Positions 22,696 to 34,620 are shown, numbered from the stretch's first letter. The stretch: 64,000 nt of DNA from Pholiota molesta (GCA_014925825.1 JACGCK010000018.1:124001-188000), one strand, 5' to 3'. Notes: generated from the sequence alone by a model not told the origin. A program made the numbers and translations.

Positions 22696-24378
22696 CTACG
22701 CTTTAAACACAGGCACATATGCCAGCGGCGCCTTCGGGTACGCCCACCGATCCTCCCCCGGCAGGTCCGACGTCACCGCTGCCGACGAGCGCCCCGACGC
22801 CCCTGCGTCCCTTCCGTGCCCCTGTGCGCGCCCCTGTGCGCGCGGTGGCACTCGCAGCCCACCACCACCACCGCCGCCCTCCTCCTCTTGAATCTCTCCG
22901 TACCCGCCCTCCTCCCCAGGGTACCCACCGCCCCCGGGCCCGGAGTACGCGCGCGACCGGTGCCCCTGCGAGTCCGTGTACACGCTCACGCTCGGCGCGC
23001 TCGGGGCTGACGCGGCGGACGGCACCGCGCCGCGGCTGCGCGCGTCGCGCACGGGGTACGCGCGCGCGGGCGAGTGCGCCGCCATCTCGCGCAGCGCGCC
23101 GTAGAACCGGCCGGGCGAGTGCTGCTGCTGCTGCTGCCCGCCTTGCTGCTGCTGTTGCGCTGGGTCGTGGTTGTGGTTGGGGTCGTGGTTGGCAGAGGCA
23201 GAGGCGTAGTGCGACCCGGGCATCGCAATGCCGGCGCCGACGCCCGCGCGCCCCGCGCCGTCGCGCATGGTGGGCGTGGACGACGCCGGGCTCGCCGGCG
23301 CCAGGTCGGGGTTCGCCACGCGCAAATCCTCCTTCTCCTCCTCTCCCTCGCCCTCATCTCCATACGCGCGCCGCATGTCCCGCGGGGCGCCCCCCACCGG
23401 CGGGTCGTGCAGCGCCACCCCTCTCCGGCCGGGCTCCCCCTCGCGGTCGGGCTCGGAGTAGGTCGAGCGCCGCGCGTGGGCGGAGGATGCGCGGTCTCTG
23501 CGCGTGCAGCACCACCACAAGGCGATGAGGAGGAGGATGAGGAGGATGGCGCCGAGGATGGAGAGCCCGATGGCGAGCTTCGTGGATCTCGACTTCGACT
23601 TCGCCCCGCTGGAGGACGTGGCAGGGGTGGTGGAGCTGGCGGGCGGGACGGGGGTGAGCTGCGTCGGCGGGGTCGCGGCGGCGTTCGGCGCGGTGTCGCC
23701 AGCAGCGAGCGTCGTGTATCTATCAGCGTCGAGCAAGCGAAATCAATATACCGCTGAATGTCGTAAAGAAAAGCATACACGCACATCAGCGCGTCCACCA
23801 AGGCAAACGTCTGCCCTGCACCCACGGACACCGTCAGCGTATGCGTCCCATTCCTCAGCCCCACCGCCCGCGCCACCACCTGCGCCTTGACCGTCGCCGG
23901 CCCGCCGCCGCCCGGCGTATCCGCCCGCGTGTGGTCCACGAGGTCGAGCAGGACCGCGGTGCCGTTGTCGAGCGTCACGGCGGTGTTGACGGCGTACGGC
24001 CAGCGCGCGGACAGGAAGTAGATCGCCACGCCTAAGTAAGTAATTCATGAAAACGGACGTAAAACGGGGGTAAGTCAGTGGGAGGATGATCAGATGCAGC
24101 GCAGTCGCCCTGGGGGACGCACCTGTGAATGTGAACGTGGCGTTCGCAGCAGGATCGCTGGTCAGCATGTGGTTGCCGCCGGAATCGAAGACCACTGTGC
24201 TCGAGTCGTTGATGCGCGCCCAGCTTGCGGCGGGCGCGTAGACGATCGCCGGGTCCTGGTCGTCGACGGTGGTATTTTTGAGGGCGCGTGCATGGTCGAC
24301 GCCAACTAGAAAGAAAAGCAGAAGAAGAAAAGAAACACGGATAAAGACGTTAGATATCAATGGTGGAGGAGGCATCAC
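22696..24378 (-). CDS. Single-pass membrane protein with long low-complexity tail
   Basis: Three exons (24378-24123, 24031-23785, 23719-22696) join in frame to 508 aa. It has a signal peptide (about residues 10-33, FLLLLFFLVGVDHARA). The ectodomain of about 180 residues looks like a beta-sandwich, with ASWARINDSSTVVFDSGGNH, GVAIYFLSARWPYAVNTAVT, and THTLTVSVGAGQTFALVDAL. A Pro/Thr/Ser-rich stalk and a transmembrane helix (about residues 215-238, LAIGLSILGAILLILLLIAL) precede Cys and basic residues. The cytosolic tail of about 270 residues is rich in Q, G, P and S. This layout is common among basidiomycete cell-surface proteins of unknown function; a sensor or wall-linked role is a guess. The reverse strand holds long GC-driven shadow frames. 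Confidence 0.85.
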
Positions 24379-24799
24379 AGCGGAGCACAGGAGATGGGTT
24401 GAGGACGGAGAGCTGGAGGGTGGGTATTAAAGACGCTGATGGCTGCGCGCCTCGTGCCCTTCGAACCCACCCGCCTCGTGACGAAGACCTGCAATTGGAT
24501 GTACTTGAACACGCAGCGTTGCCTCGAGGAGCTTCATTCGTTCGGTCATTGAGCAAACACAGGGAAAGATTGAGTAAGAATAACTTTCGAAATGAAGCGT
24601 CTTTGCAAAACAGGATACTGTGACAGGCGGTGTTCACGGTTGAATGAGTTGGCTGTACCCTCAAATGGGCGCTTGACAAATAATCGCATAGCAGAACTAC
24701 ATCCATACACGTCAGAAATCCGCCCATGATCATGTTTCTGCGAATGAAGTAACCATGTTAGAAGGTTTCGAAACATGAATAATGTGCGCAGCGCACACC
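24379..24799. other. Intergenic region
   Basis: It contains 421 bp between two minus-strand genes. It must hold the promoter of the membrane protein. No other feature was seen. Confidence 0.45.
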
Positions 24800-25267
24800 T
24801 TAGTTCGCCTTCCTCTTCAAAGACCCTTGGCCCAGGCCAACTCCAGCAAGGAAGCACATCCTCATCGTCGCACCGACATACACGAACCCGACACTGCCCC
24901 ACACCATCGCATTCCACTCCCAAACACGCCAGAACACCGCGCTGCCGACCGACGCCATCGTCACTAGATGCCCAATGTCCGCGACCAGGAGGCCCATCAG
25001 AAGCCGGCGCCACGTGAGCACGGAGTGCGTGGACGAGAGGACGAAGTGCTCGTTTAGCGCGAACAGGAGATACAGGTTGGCGAGCTGGAGCAGGGCCATG
25101 CGCGTTTGTGTGGGAAGGGGCGAGGCCGGGTAGGCGAGGCCGAAGGAGAGGTCCTTGAGGTAATCATCGGGCCTGAAGGCGGCGTAGTAGGCTCCCGCGA
25201 GCGCAGAAATGGGCTCGATATAGAGGAAGAAGAGGCGGTAGGGCCAGAAGGGGATGGTGTTTGTCAT
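24800..25267 (-). CDS. DUF7704-like four-helix membrane protein
   Basis: A single exon encodes 155 aa. The start is the ATG of MTNTIPFWPYRLFFLYIEPI. Four hydrophobic segments are visible at about residues 8-30, 57-78, 88-110 and 115-145. The pattern (PFWPYRLFFLYIEPISALAG, ANLYLLFALNEHFVL, GLLVADIGHL) matches the fungal DUF7704 family as I remember it. These are small integral membrane proteins of unknown function, often near secondary-metabolite or accessory genes. It ends in a basic KRKAN tail. No intron is needed. Confidence 0.75.
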   Translation of the reverse strand: MTNTIPFWPYRLFFLYIEPISALAGAYYAAFRPDDYLKDLSFGLAYPASPLPTQTRMALLQLANLYLLFALNEHFVLSSTHSVLTWRRLLMGLLVADIGHLVTMASVGSAVFWRVWEWNAMVWGSVGFVYVGATMRMCFLAGVGLGQGSLKRKAN

Positions 25268-27267
25268 TTGTCCAGAGCAGACCCGTGCATGTGGGAGTTG
25301 TTCGATGCCAACGGGGCGGGACCCACGGTCAGGTTATTTCTAGCCTGGCTGTTTATAAGGGTATGTGGAGCACTCATAGCGTTGTGGTCGATGAACGGGG
25401 TCGCAAAGTTGGCGTTCAAATTCAACATCTCCTCGGTCAGTGTTGTGTTCTGTTTGGCAAGTACCCAGCGCATCATTGTGCCACTAGTTTCTGACACCGT
25501 ACACGGCACCGAAGACGCACAACGGCTCTACGCAGCCATTTGGTAGGCTTGGTAGCTATCGGAGGCTCATGCATCATTCCTTCGGATTATCCTTGTAACG
25601 TATTACTCAAGTACAAACTCTGGAGCGTCCTTCCTCAGTAGCTGCTCCGACGTTATCGATACATTCTCATGCAGCCATGCTTCTCGTCGGTTTTCGCAAA
25701 ATCAGTGGCCGCACTCAGACGTGAGCTTTGTAAACACCACCTTTTAGTGAACTGTTTCCGTATCTCAGGCTTATCAGTTAGCTCTGAATCTATATACATA
25801 GTAAAATTCAATATCATATCGCTGCTGCGGCAAGAGTATAATTTAAACATGGACATAGAGAGAACCCAGCGTATGGGGCAGTCCGGGAGGTCTTGATAAA
25901 CCGGACTGACCTTCGTGGCTCAAGGAACACCCATGCTATTATTTAATTCAGAGTGGTCGCTATTTACAGTCTCGTTATTATTAGAAGACCTACCTAATCT
26001 TCATTTTCTACCAACGGCAACTACTACTAGCTGCGCACTCAGTCAGTCAACCTACTATGAACCTGACACTCCGTATATATATCGCCATTCTCATTCAGCG
26101 CTCTGCAGGAGCTTAGAGACGCTTCATCTCCTCGTTGGAATTTTCGCAGGGCGGAGTGAGCTACATACGTACCATAGTATCAACTTCGCATTTCACGTGA
26201 AGTATATTGCAGAAAGATTCAAATAATTTGACTCGATGTGCCAACTCTAGACATCCAGCCAAAATTAGAGAGGTCGTCAATACGCTTCGAGTCTATTTAC
26301 GTCCGTAATTTCTTAAATCCAGTACAACAACGGCCAGAGCACTTTTGCTGAACGGTGAGTTACATCTGAGCTATATCTCATTCAGTAGCCGTCAACATAT
26401 TTATCGCTCAAAATTTCTCCGTAGTTCACCGTGCGCAGTTTATCTGAGAAAGCTAATAAGTTCTATAGAGAGAACTCAGCATATGGGGCAGTCGGGAAGG
26501 TCATAATAAACCGGACTGACGTTGCGGGTTAAGAAACATCCGCCGTTCATAGTTCCGAGGCTAAGCATAGGTCTTCCAATAATAAAGATACTGTAAATAG
26601 CGCCAGCTCTAATTTTAAAACATGGCTGGTACTAGCCGCGCATCTATAATCTAATCATTCTACTTCACCACGGACTTTGAAGGCGACTCAGAGTCGCAAT
26701 AGTATACTTCATGTGAAGTGTAAGCCAACGAACCAATAAAGCATCTCTTGGCAAACGCTGCGTCAGAACGGCAAGATATGCGGACTTTCAGCTCTGGAAA
26801 TCCGGCTAAAATTAGGAGGATCGTCATATACTCTATTTACGTCCATAAAATTTTTCATATCATTCACACCAAGGGCAAAACACTTTCGCTGAACGGTGAG
26901 CTACAGATGAGCTATATCTTGTTAAGTAGCCGTCAAACAGTTTCTTCAAAACTTCTCCGTAGTTTCCCGTGCGCAGTTTAGCTGAGAATGCTACAGACTA
27001 TGTCTTATTTACAAATCCAGCATCTCATGATCAATTCTTCTGAGTTGAAGAGTCAATTCTGCCCAACATCCAGTGCCATTCGTAATTCGTAATTAACCGC
27101 GCATAGCGCTAGTACCATATCCAGTGAATGTGCTATTGCAAAGCAAAGCTTCACATGAGCAAACCAAAAGGTATTTAAGCAATGAACCAGCTGCGATGAA
27201 CTTCAGACTCCAGTCCAAGAATTGTCTCTTGCACAACCAAAGCCTTCTACCCCACCAAACATCCAAC
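25268..27267. other. AT-rich intergenic region with tandem duplication
   Basis: No gene was found in 2 kb. Two related blocks of about 550-600 bp lie head to tail (about 25850-26457 and 26463-26990). They share GGGGCAGTCnGGnAGGTC near their starts and TGAACGGTGAG...AGCTATATCT and CCGTGCGCAGTTTA near their ends. The secreted-protein promoter with GGTATTTAAGC at about 27170 is at the right end. Confidence 0.7.
25850..26990. repeat. Diverged tandem duplication (two units of about 0.55-0.6 kb)
   Basis: The flanking parts of both units align in the same direction. A central segment containing CGCTATTTACAGT and a TTATTATTAGAAGAC-like stretch is present in opposite orientation in the two units (plus at about 25960-26000, minus at about 26565-26605). 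No ORF is conserved. Confidence 0.65.
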
Positions 27268-27801
27268 ATGCAACTCAAACTCGCCACCCTCATCTCGCTC
27301 GCCGCCCTCGCCGCCCCCGCCCTCGCGCAGTCCATCAGCTACGAGGGCTTCGCGAGCACCGTCTCCTGCAGCGGCTCCGCCTTCGGCTGCACCGACGGCG
27401 GCAACGTCTGCTGCTCCCTCCCCACCGGCTTTGGCTTCTCCGCGCAGTTCACCGCCCTCCCCTCCGGCGCGCAGGGCCAGGGGTACACCGGCAACGGCTG
27501 CTCCGACTTCCTCTTCTCGCTGTTTGGGTCGGGCGCGAATGCGTGCTGGAATGGCGGCGGCGCGCGCGCGACGAACCTCAACTGGTTCCACTCCCCGCAG
27601 GGGCGCCGCGCGGCCGTGCAGGCCCGCGCTGCTGCGGCGGCGGCGGTGGACTGCAGCGCGCCGGTGTACTTCAAGTACGACGTGGCGTCTGGGGCGGAGA
27701 GGACGATCAAGGTCCCCGCTGGCGAGGGCGCGGCGCAAGCCATTGCCGATCTGTACCTCGCGGGCAACTTCACCGCTCTTGCTGCGTGCGAGGATTATTG
27801 A
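27268..27801 (+). CDS. Small secreted cysteine-containing protein
   Basis: A single exon encodes 177 aa when started at the ATG of MQLKLATLISLAALAAPALA, which gives a clean signal peptide cleaved after ALA. The upstream in-frame extension from 27124 is unlikely, because it would bury the signal peptide. The mature part has ten cysteines, eight of them in the first 90 residues (VSCSGSAFGCTDGGNVCCSL, NGCSDF, NACWNG), and ends at AACEDY. The codons are strongly GC3-rich, unlike the AT-rich flank. It resembles small secreted basidiomycete proteins of unknown role, with possible effector or wall-associated functions. A TATTTAA motif lies about 95 bp upstream. Confidence 0.8.
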   Translation: MQLKLATLISLAALAAPALAQSISYEGFASTVSCSGSAFGCTDGGNVCCSLPTGFGFSAQFTALPSGAQGQGYTGNGCSDFLFSLFGSGANACWNGGGARATNLNWFHSPQGRRAAVQARAAAAAAVDCSAPVYFKYDVASGAERTIKVPAGEGAAQAIADLYLAGNFTALAACEDY

Positions 27802-29315
27802 ACGGTCAGAAAATCATTGTTCGCTGGTTATACGTGTGTCTTACTTGCTTTTGCCCTTTGCAGGATAAAGTCTGAGTGACGAGAGCCTCGGATGTCCATT
27901 TACCAGCAGAACATTCATTTTTGTTACCGGAAATTGCAAGATAATGTTATGTTGACTGGCTCTCTAGCGTTGGACGTATTGGGTTACTATTTGAATAGCT
28001 ATTGTTTCTGATTCTTGTACAATTCTTTTTGGGGCGCGCCCAGTTTCTTTATTCTTTTGTAAATCTTGTTCTATCAAAATCCCCTATCAGAGAATGAGAG
28101 CTGTTGGAACATAACTCTGTCGCTGGCGAACTCGATATCGATGACGTGTTTAAGGCGTGGAGGGACATCTTTCCGAAGCGATTCAAGCACTAATGTAAAG
28201 CCAAAGCCATACAATCTCTTGTTTCACATCCCTACAGGACAGATAAGATACCACCATGTGCAGGAGGAATCCGAGTCGTGTATGCCTAAAATAAGTAGTA
28301 AGAGATCCGACATTGTTATAGATAGCAATTTCCAAAATAAGACCTTCTGTTATATTAAATTCGCAACTCTTACCCGGCGTGTCATAAATTCTGGCACTCA
28401 AAGTACCTGAACTAAACTGCCCGTTTTTATTTCATGTTCTCGGAATCGCTTTCTTCATTCCGCTGTCCGGCTGGTGGAACTGTAATTTCTTAGGTCGATT
28501 TCTGCTCTCGCGCGCAACTGCGCATGTGGGGATTGTCGACTGCAGCTCTCATTTCCGAGCTGCTCGGATCCTGCACGTCGCCTGATCAAGCTTGTTCTGC
28601 GGCTGTCCTCCGGCTATCCTTGGAGCTTTAGCTGGTATGGAATGATTTTCGAATTCTGGAAACTGATACATCTCGTTAAGCGTATAGATTTTCCAGAGCG
28701 CGTCTGTAACACGAGTTAAATTCGAACACGTCTGTGGCATCGTGTTGATTATCAGGAGATGATTGATGGGCATGCCGGCCACAGGTCAGCCAACTACAGA
28801 GGTAATTGGAAGTATCTTCATCGCATAGCGTTATTGGGTAGCGGGATTGTGGCGGAACCGATGGTCTTATAGGTGACTATATCATCTCTTTCGAACCCAA
28901 TTCATCCTGCAATGATTGGGCGGTGGAGATCAAGTACGAGCCTCGGCGACTCGGAACCGTGCGACATCAAATCTCCGGCACCTGTTCCTCAAGGACGCGG
29001 TTCCGAGAGATGACACGACGCAGTCTGTGTGGCCATGTTAGGAGCTTTCACGAGGGGAAGGATTCAAAACTGATAAAACCATCCCTCTCGCACGACCACT
29101 CCATCCTCCATCCCATTACCGAAATCTACAACAAGCATCACCACATTCAACACCTTGTTCCTAAAGGAGCCTCAGGCTCCAATACCGACACGCTGACACC
29201 GTCGCCCGTTCTCATCAAGGGTTTCTTGGGTACGTCGGCCGAAGGCAGATCACGTCTTCTTATTACGGCGCCTAATCGCATCATTCCCCATACTTCCCCC
29301 TTCTCTAGATTACAT
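27802..29315. other. Intergenic region
   Basis: No supported gene. A minus-strand 77-codon ORF (28549-28782) and the 5' extension of the following DUF6699 frame (from 28923, no good start) are the only open stretches. Confidence 0.45.
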
Positions 29316-30086
29316 ATGCCCGGGCTCACCCAAACGCAATACGAAGGCGATGGTCAGCGGGATCGTACGCGCCTGAAGGACAGGCGTCCTACGCAAAGCG
29401 GGCGCGCGGGAGCGCCTCGTGTTGCAGACAGTCGACATGACTCATACGCCGTCGCAGGCCATCGAGTGGCACAGACAACGGGATACGGAGTTAACGAGCC
29501 GCAGTGGACCGAGGGCCCTCCGCCTCTCATATTCCGCCAGTCGCCTTACGCCCGGGTGCCGTTGCCACCCCTTGCATACGGTCGTCCAATCACGATCAAC
29601 CCATTACTTTCCCCAGACGGTCCAGCCTCCCTCATCTGGACGATCTGTCAAAATCCCATCGGTGCTGCCTGCACGTCCGGTCTATCACACCGAGACCAGT
29701 ATCACTGGAAATCTCTCCCCGCGACGAATATTCCTAACATTATCTCACTCACCATCATAGTCGAGCCGTTTCCGACGCCAATTGTCGTTCTGCCTACAAA
29801 GGGTATAATCACTGTCTGGGACGTGCTCGCTGCGATATATAATGGTGTTCGTCGTGGCGCTACGGAGCTCTTCAATGCAGATAGTCGGGTCTCTGAGCAA
29901 GTTATGTGGTCCGCTCCACCCGTTTCGAGTACGCTTTTCGTACAACGTCCTACGTTGGGTGACGACGAGGTATGCTCCGTAGTCCGCTCATACATGAGCT
30001 ACCAAACACGTTGGGTCGGTTTGACGCCCAGCCCTACGGACGCCGATGTGTGGATCTTGCGCACGAAACCTCTCGTCCTACGTTAA
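29316..30086 (+). CDS. DUF6699-domain protein
   Basis: The open frame continues upstream to 28923 without a convincing start. I use the ATG of MPGLTQTQYEGD, giving 256 aa; upstream exons remain possible. The C-terminal 150 residues carry the DUF6699 pattern: INPLLSPDGPASLIWTICQN, then PNIISLTIIVEPFPTPIVVL, then KGIITVWDVLAAIYNGVRRG. The protein ends with WVGLTPSPTDADVWILRTKP. This domain is widespread in Agaricomycetes, often in many diverged copies, and has no known function. The N-terminal part is basic and disordered. Confidence 0.7.
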   Translation: MPGLTQTQYEGDGQRDRTRLKDRRPTQSGRAGAPRVADSRHDSYAVAGHRVAQTTGYGVNEPQWTEGPPPLIFRQSPYARVPLPPLAYGRPITINPLLSPDGPASLIWTICQNPIGAACTSGLSHRDQYHWKSLPATNIPNIISLTIIVEPFPTPIVVLPTKGIITVWDVLAAIYNGVRRGATELFNADSRVSEQVMWSAPPVSSTLFVQRPTLGDDEVCSVVRSYMSYQTRWVGLTPSPTDADVWILRTKPLVLR

Positions 30087-30856
30087 CTGAAGTGCCGTAC
30101 TCCTGTCGTGTCTATTCACGCTTCCCATCTCCTGGCAATTTGCCTCCCCACGCGGAAGGTTCTGGGACCAGCGCCCTGGGACTGTGATCTCGTATTTATC
30201 GGTTCGCCACCGACATCCAGCTCTGATATACTTCGACATATAGGGCGATGTACTCGGCGGATCGTCCATTCGCTGACTGTAAACACTCATCCCATCTATT
30301 CCACATCCGGACAGCATCTGGACACATGGTCCAAGGGTTCTAAACAGGATTTTAGTAGATCGTAGTTGTTTCAACTCGTGCTCTCTGAGGGGCGCTCAAA
30401 TTCTCTTGTAAGGTAGTCAGTCTTCTACCGTTAAAGTCGATAAGCTTTGTATATATGTATGATTACCTTATACCAAAGATCGTAACAAATATCATTATGA
30501 CTTCTGAACTTTGCACGTTATCTCAGATTCCATCTCTGCACACACTTTCCGGGATAGTAGGTAAATAACAAGTTGTTTATGATATTCTGACGGCGACATC
30601 GAATGTGCTCATAAGAGACGTAAATATGAAGCCCAAGATATTCCTTCAATTGTCTAGTGTTGTATGGTATGGCTCTTAAATTACTAGGAAAGGGCTGGGA
30701 GCCCTCTTTCTTTTGATTAATGTAGTTCTTCATATTGACGATGGATACTTCTGTATTAGAATACTTATGTTGAATCGTGTACGGTCGACTCGTCTGTCCA
30801 AAGTGCGTTATTCAATGCAATCGGGACGGGAGAACAAGATAAAATACGGCGATCAT
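30087..30856. other. Intergenic region
   Basis: No gene was seen. It is AT-rich from 30400 to 30850 upstream of the tRNA. Confidence 0.45.
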
Positions 30857-30960
30857 GGCAATGTGGCCGAGTGGTCTAAGGCGCTGGAATTAGGCGAGGT
30901 TATACCTTCCATAGTTACATCCAGTCCGAAAGGGCGCGAGTTCGAACCTCGCCGTTGTCA
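30857..30960 (+). tRNA. tRNA-Leu (anticodon TAG) with intron
   Basis: The acceptor stem GGCAATG pairs with CGTTGTC. The D arm is GCC...GGC. The anticodon stem is CTGGA/TCCAG, and loop A-T-TAG-G is followed by an intron of about 24 nt. A long type II variable arm (TCCGAAAGGGC) and T arm GCGAG-TTCGAAC-CTCGC agree with tRNA-Leu. A short T run (TTTGTTTTG) follows. Confidence 0.88.
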
Positions 30961-31563
30961 AGTTCGTTTGTTTTGAGTGCTCGAAGTTTGTTTTTGCCAA
31001 TTCGGGCCTGTCGAATTTCCCGAATTCGGAATCATCAATCAACTTCCAAGTCTTGTGGCACTCTCATCTGTGTATTTTACCTCGAAGTTTCGAGGCTCGA
31101 ACGAAGTATAAAGTACATTGGAATCAGCAAGGCAGACGCGGATGTCAGGAATCGCCTCACTCAGCTTGCTAAACGGAGTTTGCTTGGAATTTGCAGTACT
31201 TCATGTAATACAACAACGTGCGTTGCGTATTTTGATGCGTCTCATGAGGTTTTTGAAACCAATTTGACCAACATGATCACATCTCCGACTATGAGTTCTG
31301 CGCCATGTGCGAGGCAAATTTTACGAGGTTACCTAAAGGCAATTCAAGCAAAAGTAGCGGACGTCGTCAATGCATCATCACGCAAATCAATTGGACAAAG
31401 ATCGTCTACATAGGCAGTAGCCGTCAATGGTAAATACCCATTCCATATAACACTCGATGAGACCTCTCCAGGGATTATTTAATAATGTACATATATATCC
31501 TTAAATTTTTTAGCAGAATAAGTTTATTGTTGATAGCGTTTGCGAATACACCCCTGAGTTACG
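30961..31563. other. Intergenic region
   Basis: A 152-codon open frame (30955-31413) starts inside the tRNA and has no recognisable domain. I do not call it a gene. Confidence 0.4.
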
Positions 31564-34191
31564 TTACGTCTTCTTCTTGAGACGTAAGCCAGGTGGAATT
31601 CCAGACGGAGCGACATTTCTGTCGGCTTCTGCCTTTGCCTCGCACCATATACAAAGGTCGTAATCACGTCTGTGAATATGCTCTCCATGCGGGATATCAT
31701 GTTTCTGGAGACGTATCGGAAAAAGACATTAGCATGAATATATAGATTGAGAATTGAATGTTACGATTGGACAAACCTTCATGAAATCTAAGCACTTGAC
31801 CGCAAGCTTCGTTAACCTGGACTTCCATTGACCACGTCTTGACCCGGTCATCACAAACCGATCGTTACGGCTGAACTGGAGAGAAGCTAACAATCCTCTC
31901 AGCGCCTGCTCGAGAACATCGACTCTTGCTGCCTTTGGGAGCACGCAGGAAAGTGTATCGAGGGCAGCGTCGCAGGAGAGTGACCATTCACCATTCCGGC
32001 TATATGCGTAACATCAGCGGACGTCTTCGGGGGTCAAGTATTCTTACTCACTTTTTTACAAGGAAGTTGGCAAGCGTGCTCGCGAATTTTCCATACGTCA
32101 TTTCGCTCACCAGATAGACGCCCGCGTGTTCAGGCTCAGTTGCAAAGCGACTCATTAGGACGTTCATATATGAATCTGATGACATCCACAGTATTAATCG
32201 GTCGCGAGAAAATGGCACATGTACTCCATGGACGTCCTCGATGATGTCCAACATTCGTACCTCTCGATAGGTAGCCAAGGTTGCGAACATGGCACGCAAG
32301 TCCTCCTGAATGACAGAGGCTGAACGTATTATAATCCCTACGAGGCAAGAAAAGAAAGTTCCCGCATGATAGCGGAGGAGCACTTGGAAGGGATCGTTGT
32401 TATGCTGAAACGGAATACGGAATCAGAAGATTAAAATCTACAATATTTACGTGGTTTCATACCTCGTTATCGAGCCAGCGCATAAAATGGTCCAACTCCT
32501 GTGCTAGTTCAGAGTATATTCGTGGAGCCACAGAGTCTTTTTGGCCGTCAATGTTACATACTGTGGACGTAAGATCAAGACCATACAGCGCATCCATCAG
32601 CTCCTCGGATAACTCGGAGCATCTGGAATGGTACAACACGGAATAAACTCGGTGAGCGGGAGCCAGCCTATTGTCTATCAAAAACACTCGTCAAATTTTT
32701 CTATGTTAAGATATCTTTTGGACTCACTGGGTTCCTTGCTTAGGTTTCGGCTGATACATGTTGCAATTCTTGCGTGTGCCTTCTTGTAGTCGATAAAGAA
32801 CTTGCCAGAACGAGACTGATCGAATAGGTAGTCGGATAATGAGGCATGATGAAGGCGAAGCAAGCCCTCGGATTCGGGGACAAAAATAAGTGCATGAAGG
32901 TCGCCCAGAATAATAGAGATATCTCCTGGTCGATGTCCGAAGATCGCCTCTACGGCCTGCAGTGAGAGATCAGAGATTTCCGGGAGGAGGTCAAGGGTGG
33001 AGTGTAGAATAATATAAGCGATGATTTCCAGCGCATTTGCGATAAGATCATCGTCAATGGACTCGAGGATACCGCCATATAGGGCATCCAACTCGGCAAA
33101 TGGTGTGTTGTTTCCCGCTGGCGACAGTCCAATAATTATATCGAGCCGATCTAGAGGTCGATGGCGGGTTGAGTCGACGAATTTGATTACGGTCGACGCG
33201 TAAATAAATTGTCCCGAGGCTTTCTGTACAAGCAGTGTTAAATGAGTCGTACTCGGCCACTGAGTCGGTATAAACCTCTTCGATGGGTGTTTGTATTTAA
33301 TTTCGTCGAATTTATCGCGTAAAAATACTTTTATGTCTGCATCTGGCTGATAGGACGCATCCAGCGCCAACCCTGATACCCGAAGCATATTGTTCCCAGT
33401 ATGAAAAGAGTCACGAATGTCTTGTTCGGGGCGACTGGCGATCAAGACGCAGACTGGAAGGTTGAATCGTTGGATAGAGTGTAGAAGCGCGTCAAGGATC
33501 GCCGAACGAGCATTTAGCCCCCCGCATTCATCCATTCCATCGATGAGCATCAGCATAGGTACCCGTGTTCCTTTGATAGCCAACGAAGCGGCTTTGAGCG
33601 GTCGAACAATCAAGTATTCGACTTGTGTGGCTAGTGACAGGGAAAAGATAGTCGCATCGGAATTGATGGTTTTAAAGATATATTCGGCAGTCTCAGGGAT
33701 AGAGAATATAAGCTGGTAGACGAGGGTTGGAATAAGATATGTCTTCTCGTTGCGCATGGGCACGGTGCGCGAAAAGAAAAAGCTAGCTGCTAGAATCCCG
33801 GCTGCCTGACATAGCTCTGCAATCGTTTGCGCGATCGCAGATTTCCCTGATCCAGCAGGCCCATAGAGCCAAAGAAACAGCCTCTCGGTATTCGGATCCT
33901 TGATCCACTCCATAATCTCCTTCAGTATAGATTCGCCGGTCCTTGGATGGCATTTCGGGGCATCGTAGCGTTCCTCGGAATTGTGGAATGCACCAGGCGC
34001 AATATATCTGACGAGTTTGTCTAAGGCTATTACAAGGATCTTTAGGGCGAATTTTTAAAGAAAGAGGGCCACATACCGAGCTGGCGTTGGTCCGCACCAT
34101 TGATATGCGAATGGTAATGATCGTGATGATCGTGATGAACAGCAGTGAAAGTGCCCCCTTCGATGGTGATATCGTGAGCGCTGCTAAACAT
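31564..34191 (-). CDS. NACHT-domain NTPase (STAND family), intact
   Basis: Six exons (34191-34077, 34026-32728, 32674-32463, 32404-32052, 31999-31777, 31704-31564) join in frame to 780 aa. The N-terminus MFSSAHDITIEGGTF is followed by a His-rich stretch (VHHDHHDHYHSH). The NACHT domain starts at about residue 85: Walker A GPAGSGKS, SFFFSRT, Walker B LMLIDGMDE, SRPEQDIR, and the helical part with KASGQFIYASTVIKFVD. The C-terminal 380 residues are helical and have no repeats I can name. The tail ends with HDIPHGEHIHRRDYDLCIWC, which may bind a metal. NACHT proteins act as signal-transducing NTPases, and in fungi many are linked with non-self recognition and cell death. That role here is inferred from family membership only. 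No death-effector domain is visible. Confidence 0.9.
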
Positions 34192-34620
34192 GATGAATGT
34201 CGATGAATGCTGGCGCTGATCCAGCACTTGGAACGTATTAAGAACACTGCGAGGACCCAACTAGAGTCAGGCGAATGGTAAGTTGGTGGATGCGACGATG
34301 TGTGAGTTGAGGACTCTGAGTTGTGTGCGGTGTTTGTGTTTGGTTGCCTTCTGACAGAAATTCGCACGCATGTCGACAAAATCCTTGCGCGTCCTTCCAC
34401 GCGAACTTTGCTTGTGGCTTTTATGCGGTTTCGCTTGCATTGAAATTTTTAAATTCAATCCTTTGCCAAAATTACAGCGTGAAACTCCATTAAATATATT
34501 GATAACACCTATGAAATGAGTAACATTGCAACGGCGTAAATATCAGATGATCATACTTTTGTACTTACATGGAACGCACGAGGGTATCAATGAGATTATA
34601 CAGAAGAGAAATATATGACA
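34192..34620. other. Intergenic region
   Basis: It contains 429 bp between two minus-strand genes and includes the NACHT gene promoter and 5' leader. An upstream non-coding exon ending near 34260 is possible (CTCTAG acceptor). No other feature was seen. Confidence 0.45.

Noticed and set aside
22719..23757. Long plus-strand frames opposite the membrane protein gene
   Set aside because: They are GC-driven shadows. The minus-strand frame has signal peptide, transmembrane helix and consistent splicing.
28923..29315. 5' extension of the DUF6699 frame
   Set aside because: It begins without ATG and has no similarity to the domain. It may contain an intron or leader, so the shorter start was used.
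30955..31413. 152-codon ORF overlapping tRNA-Leu
   Set aside because: It starts inside the tRNA. No domain or plausible promoter.
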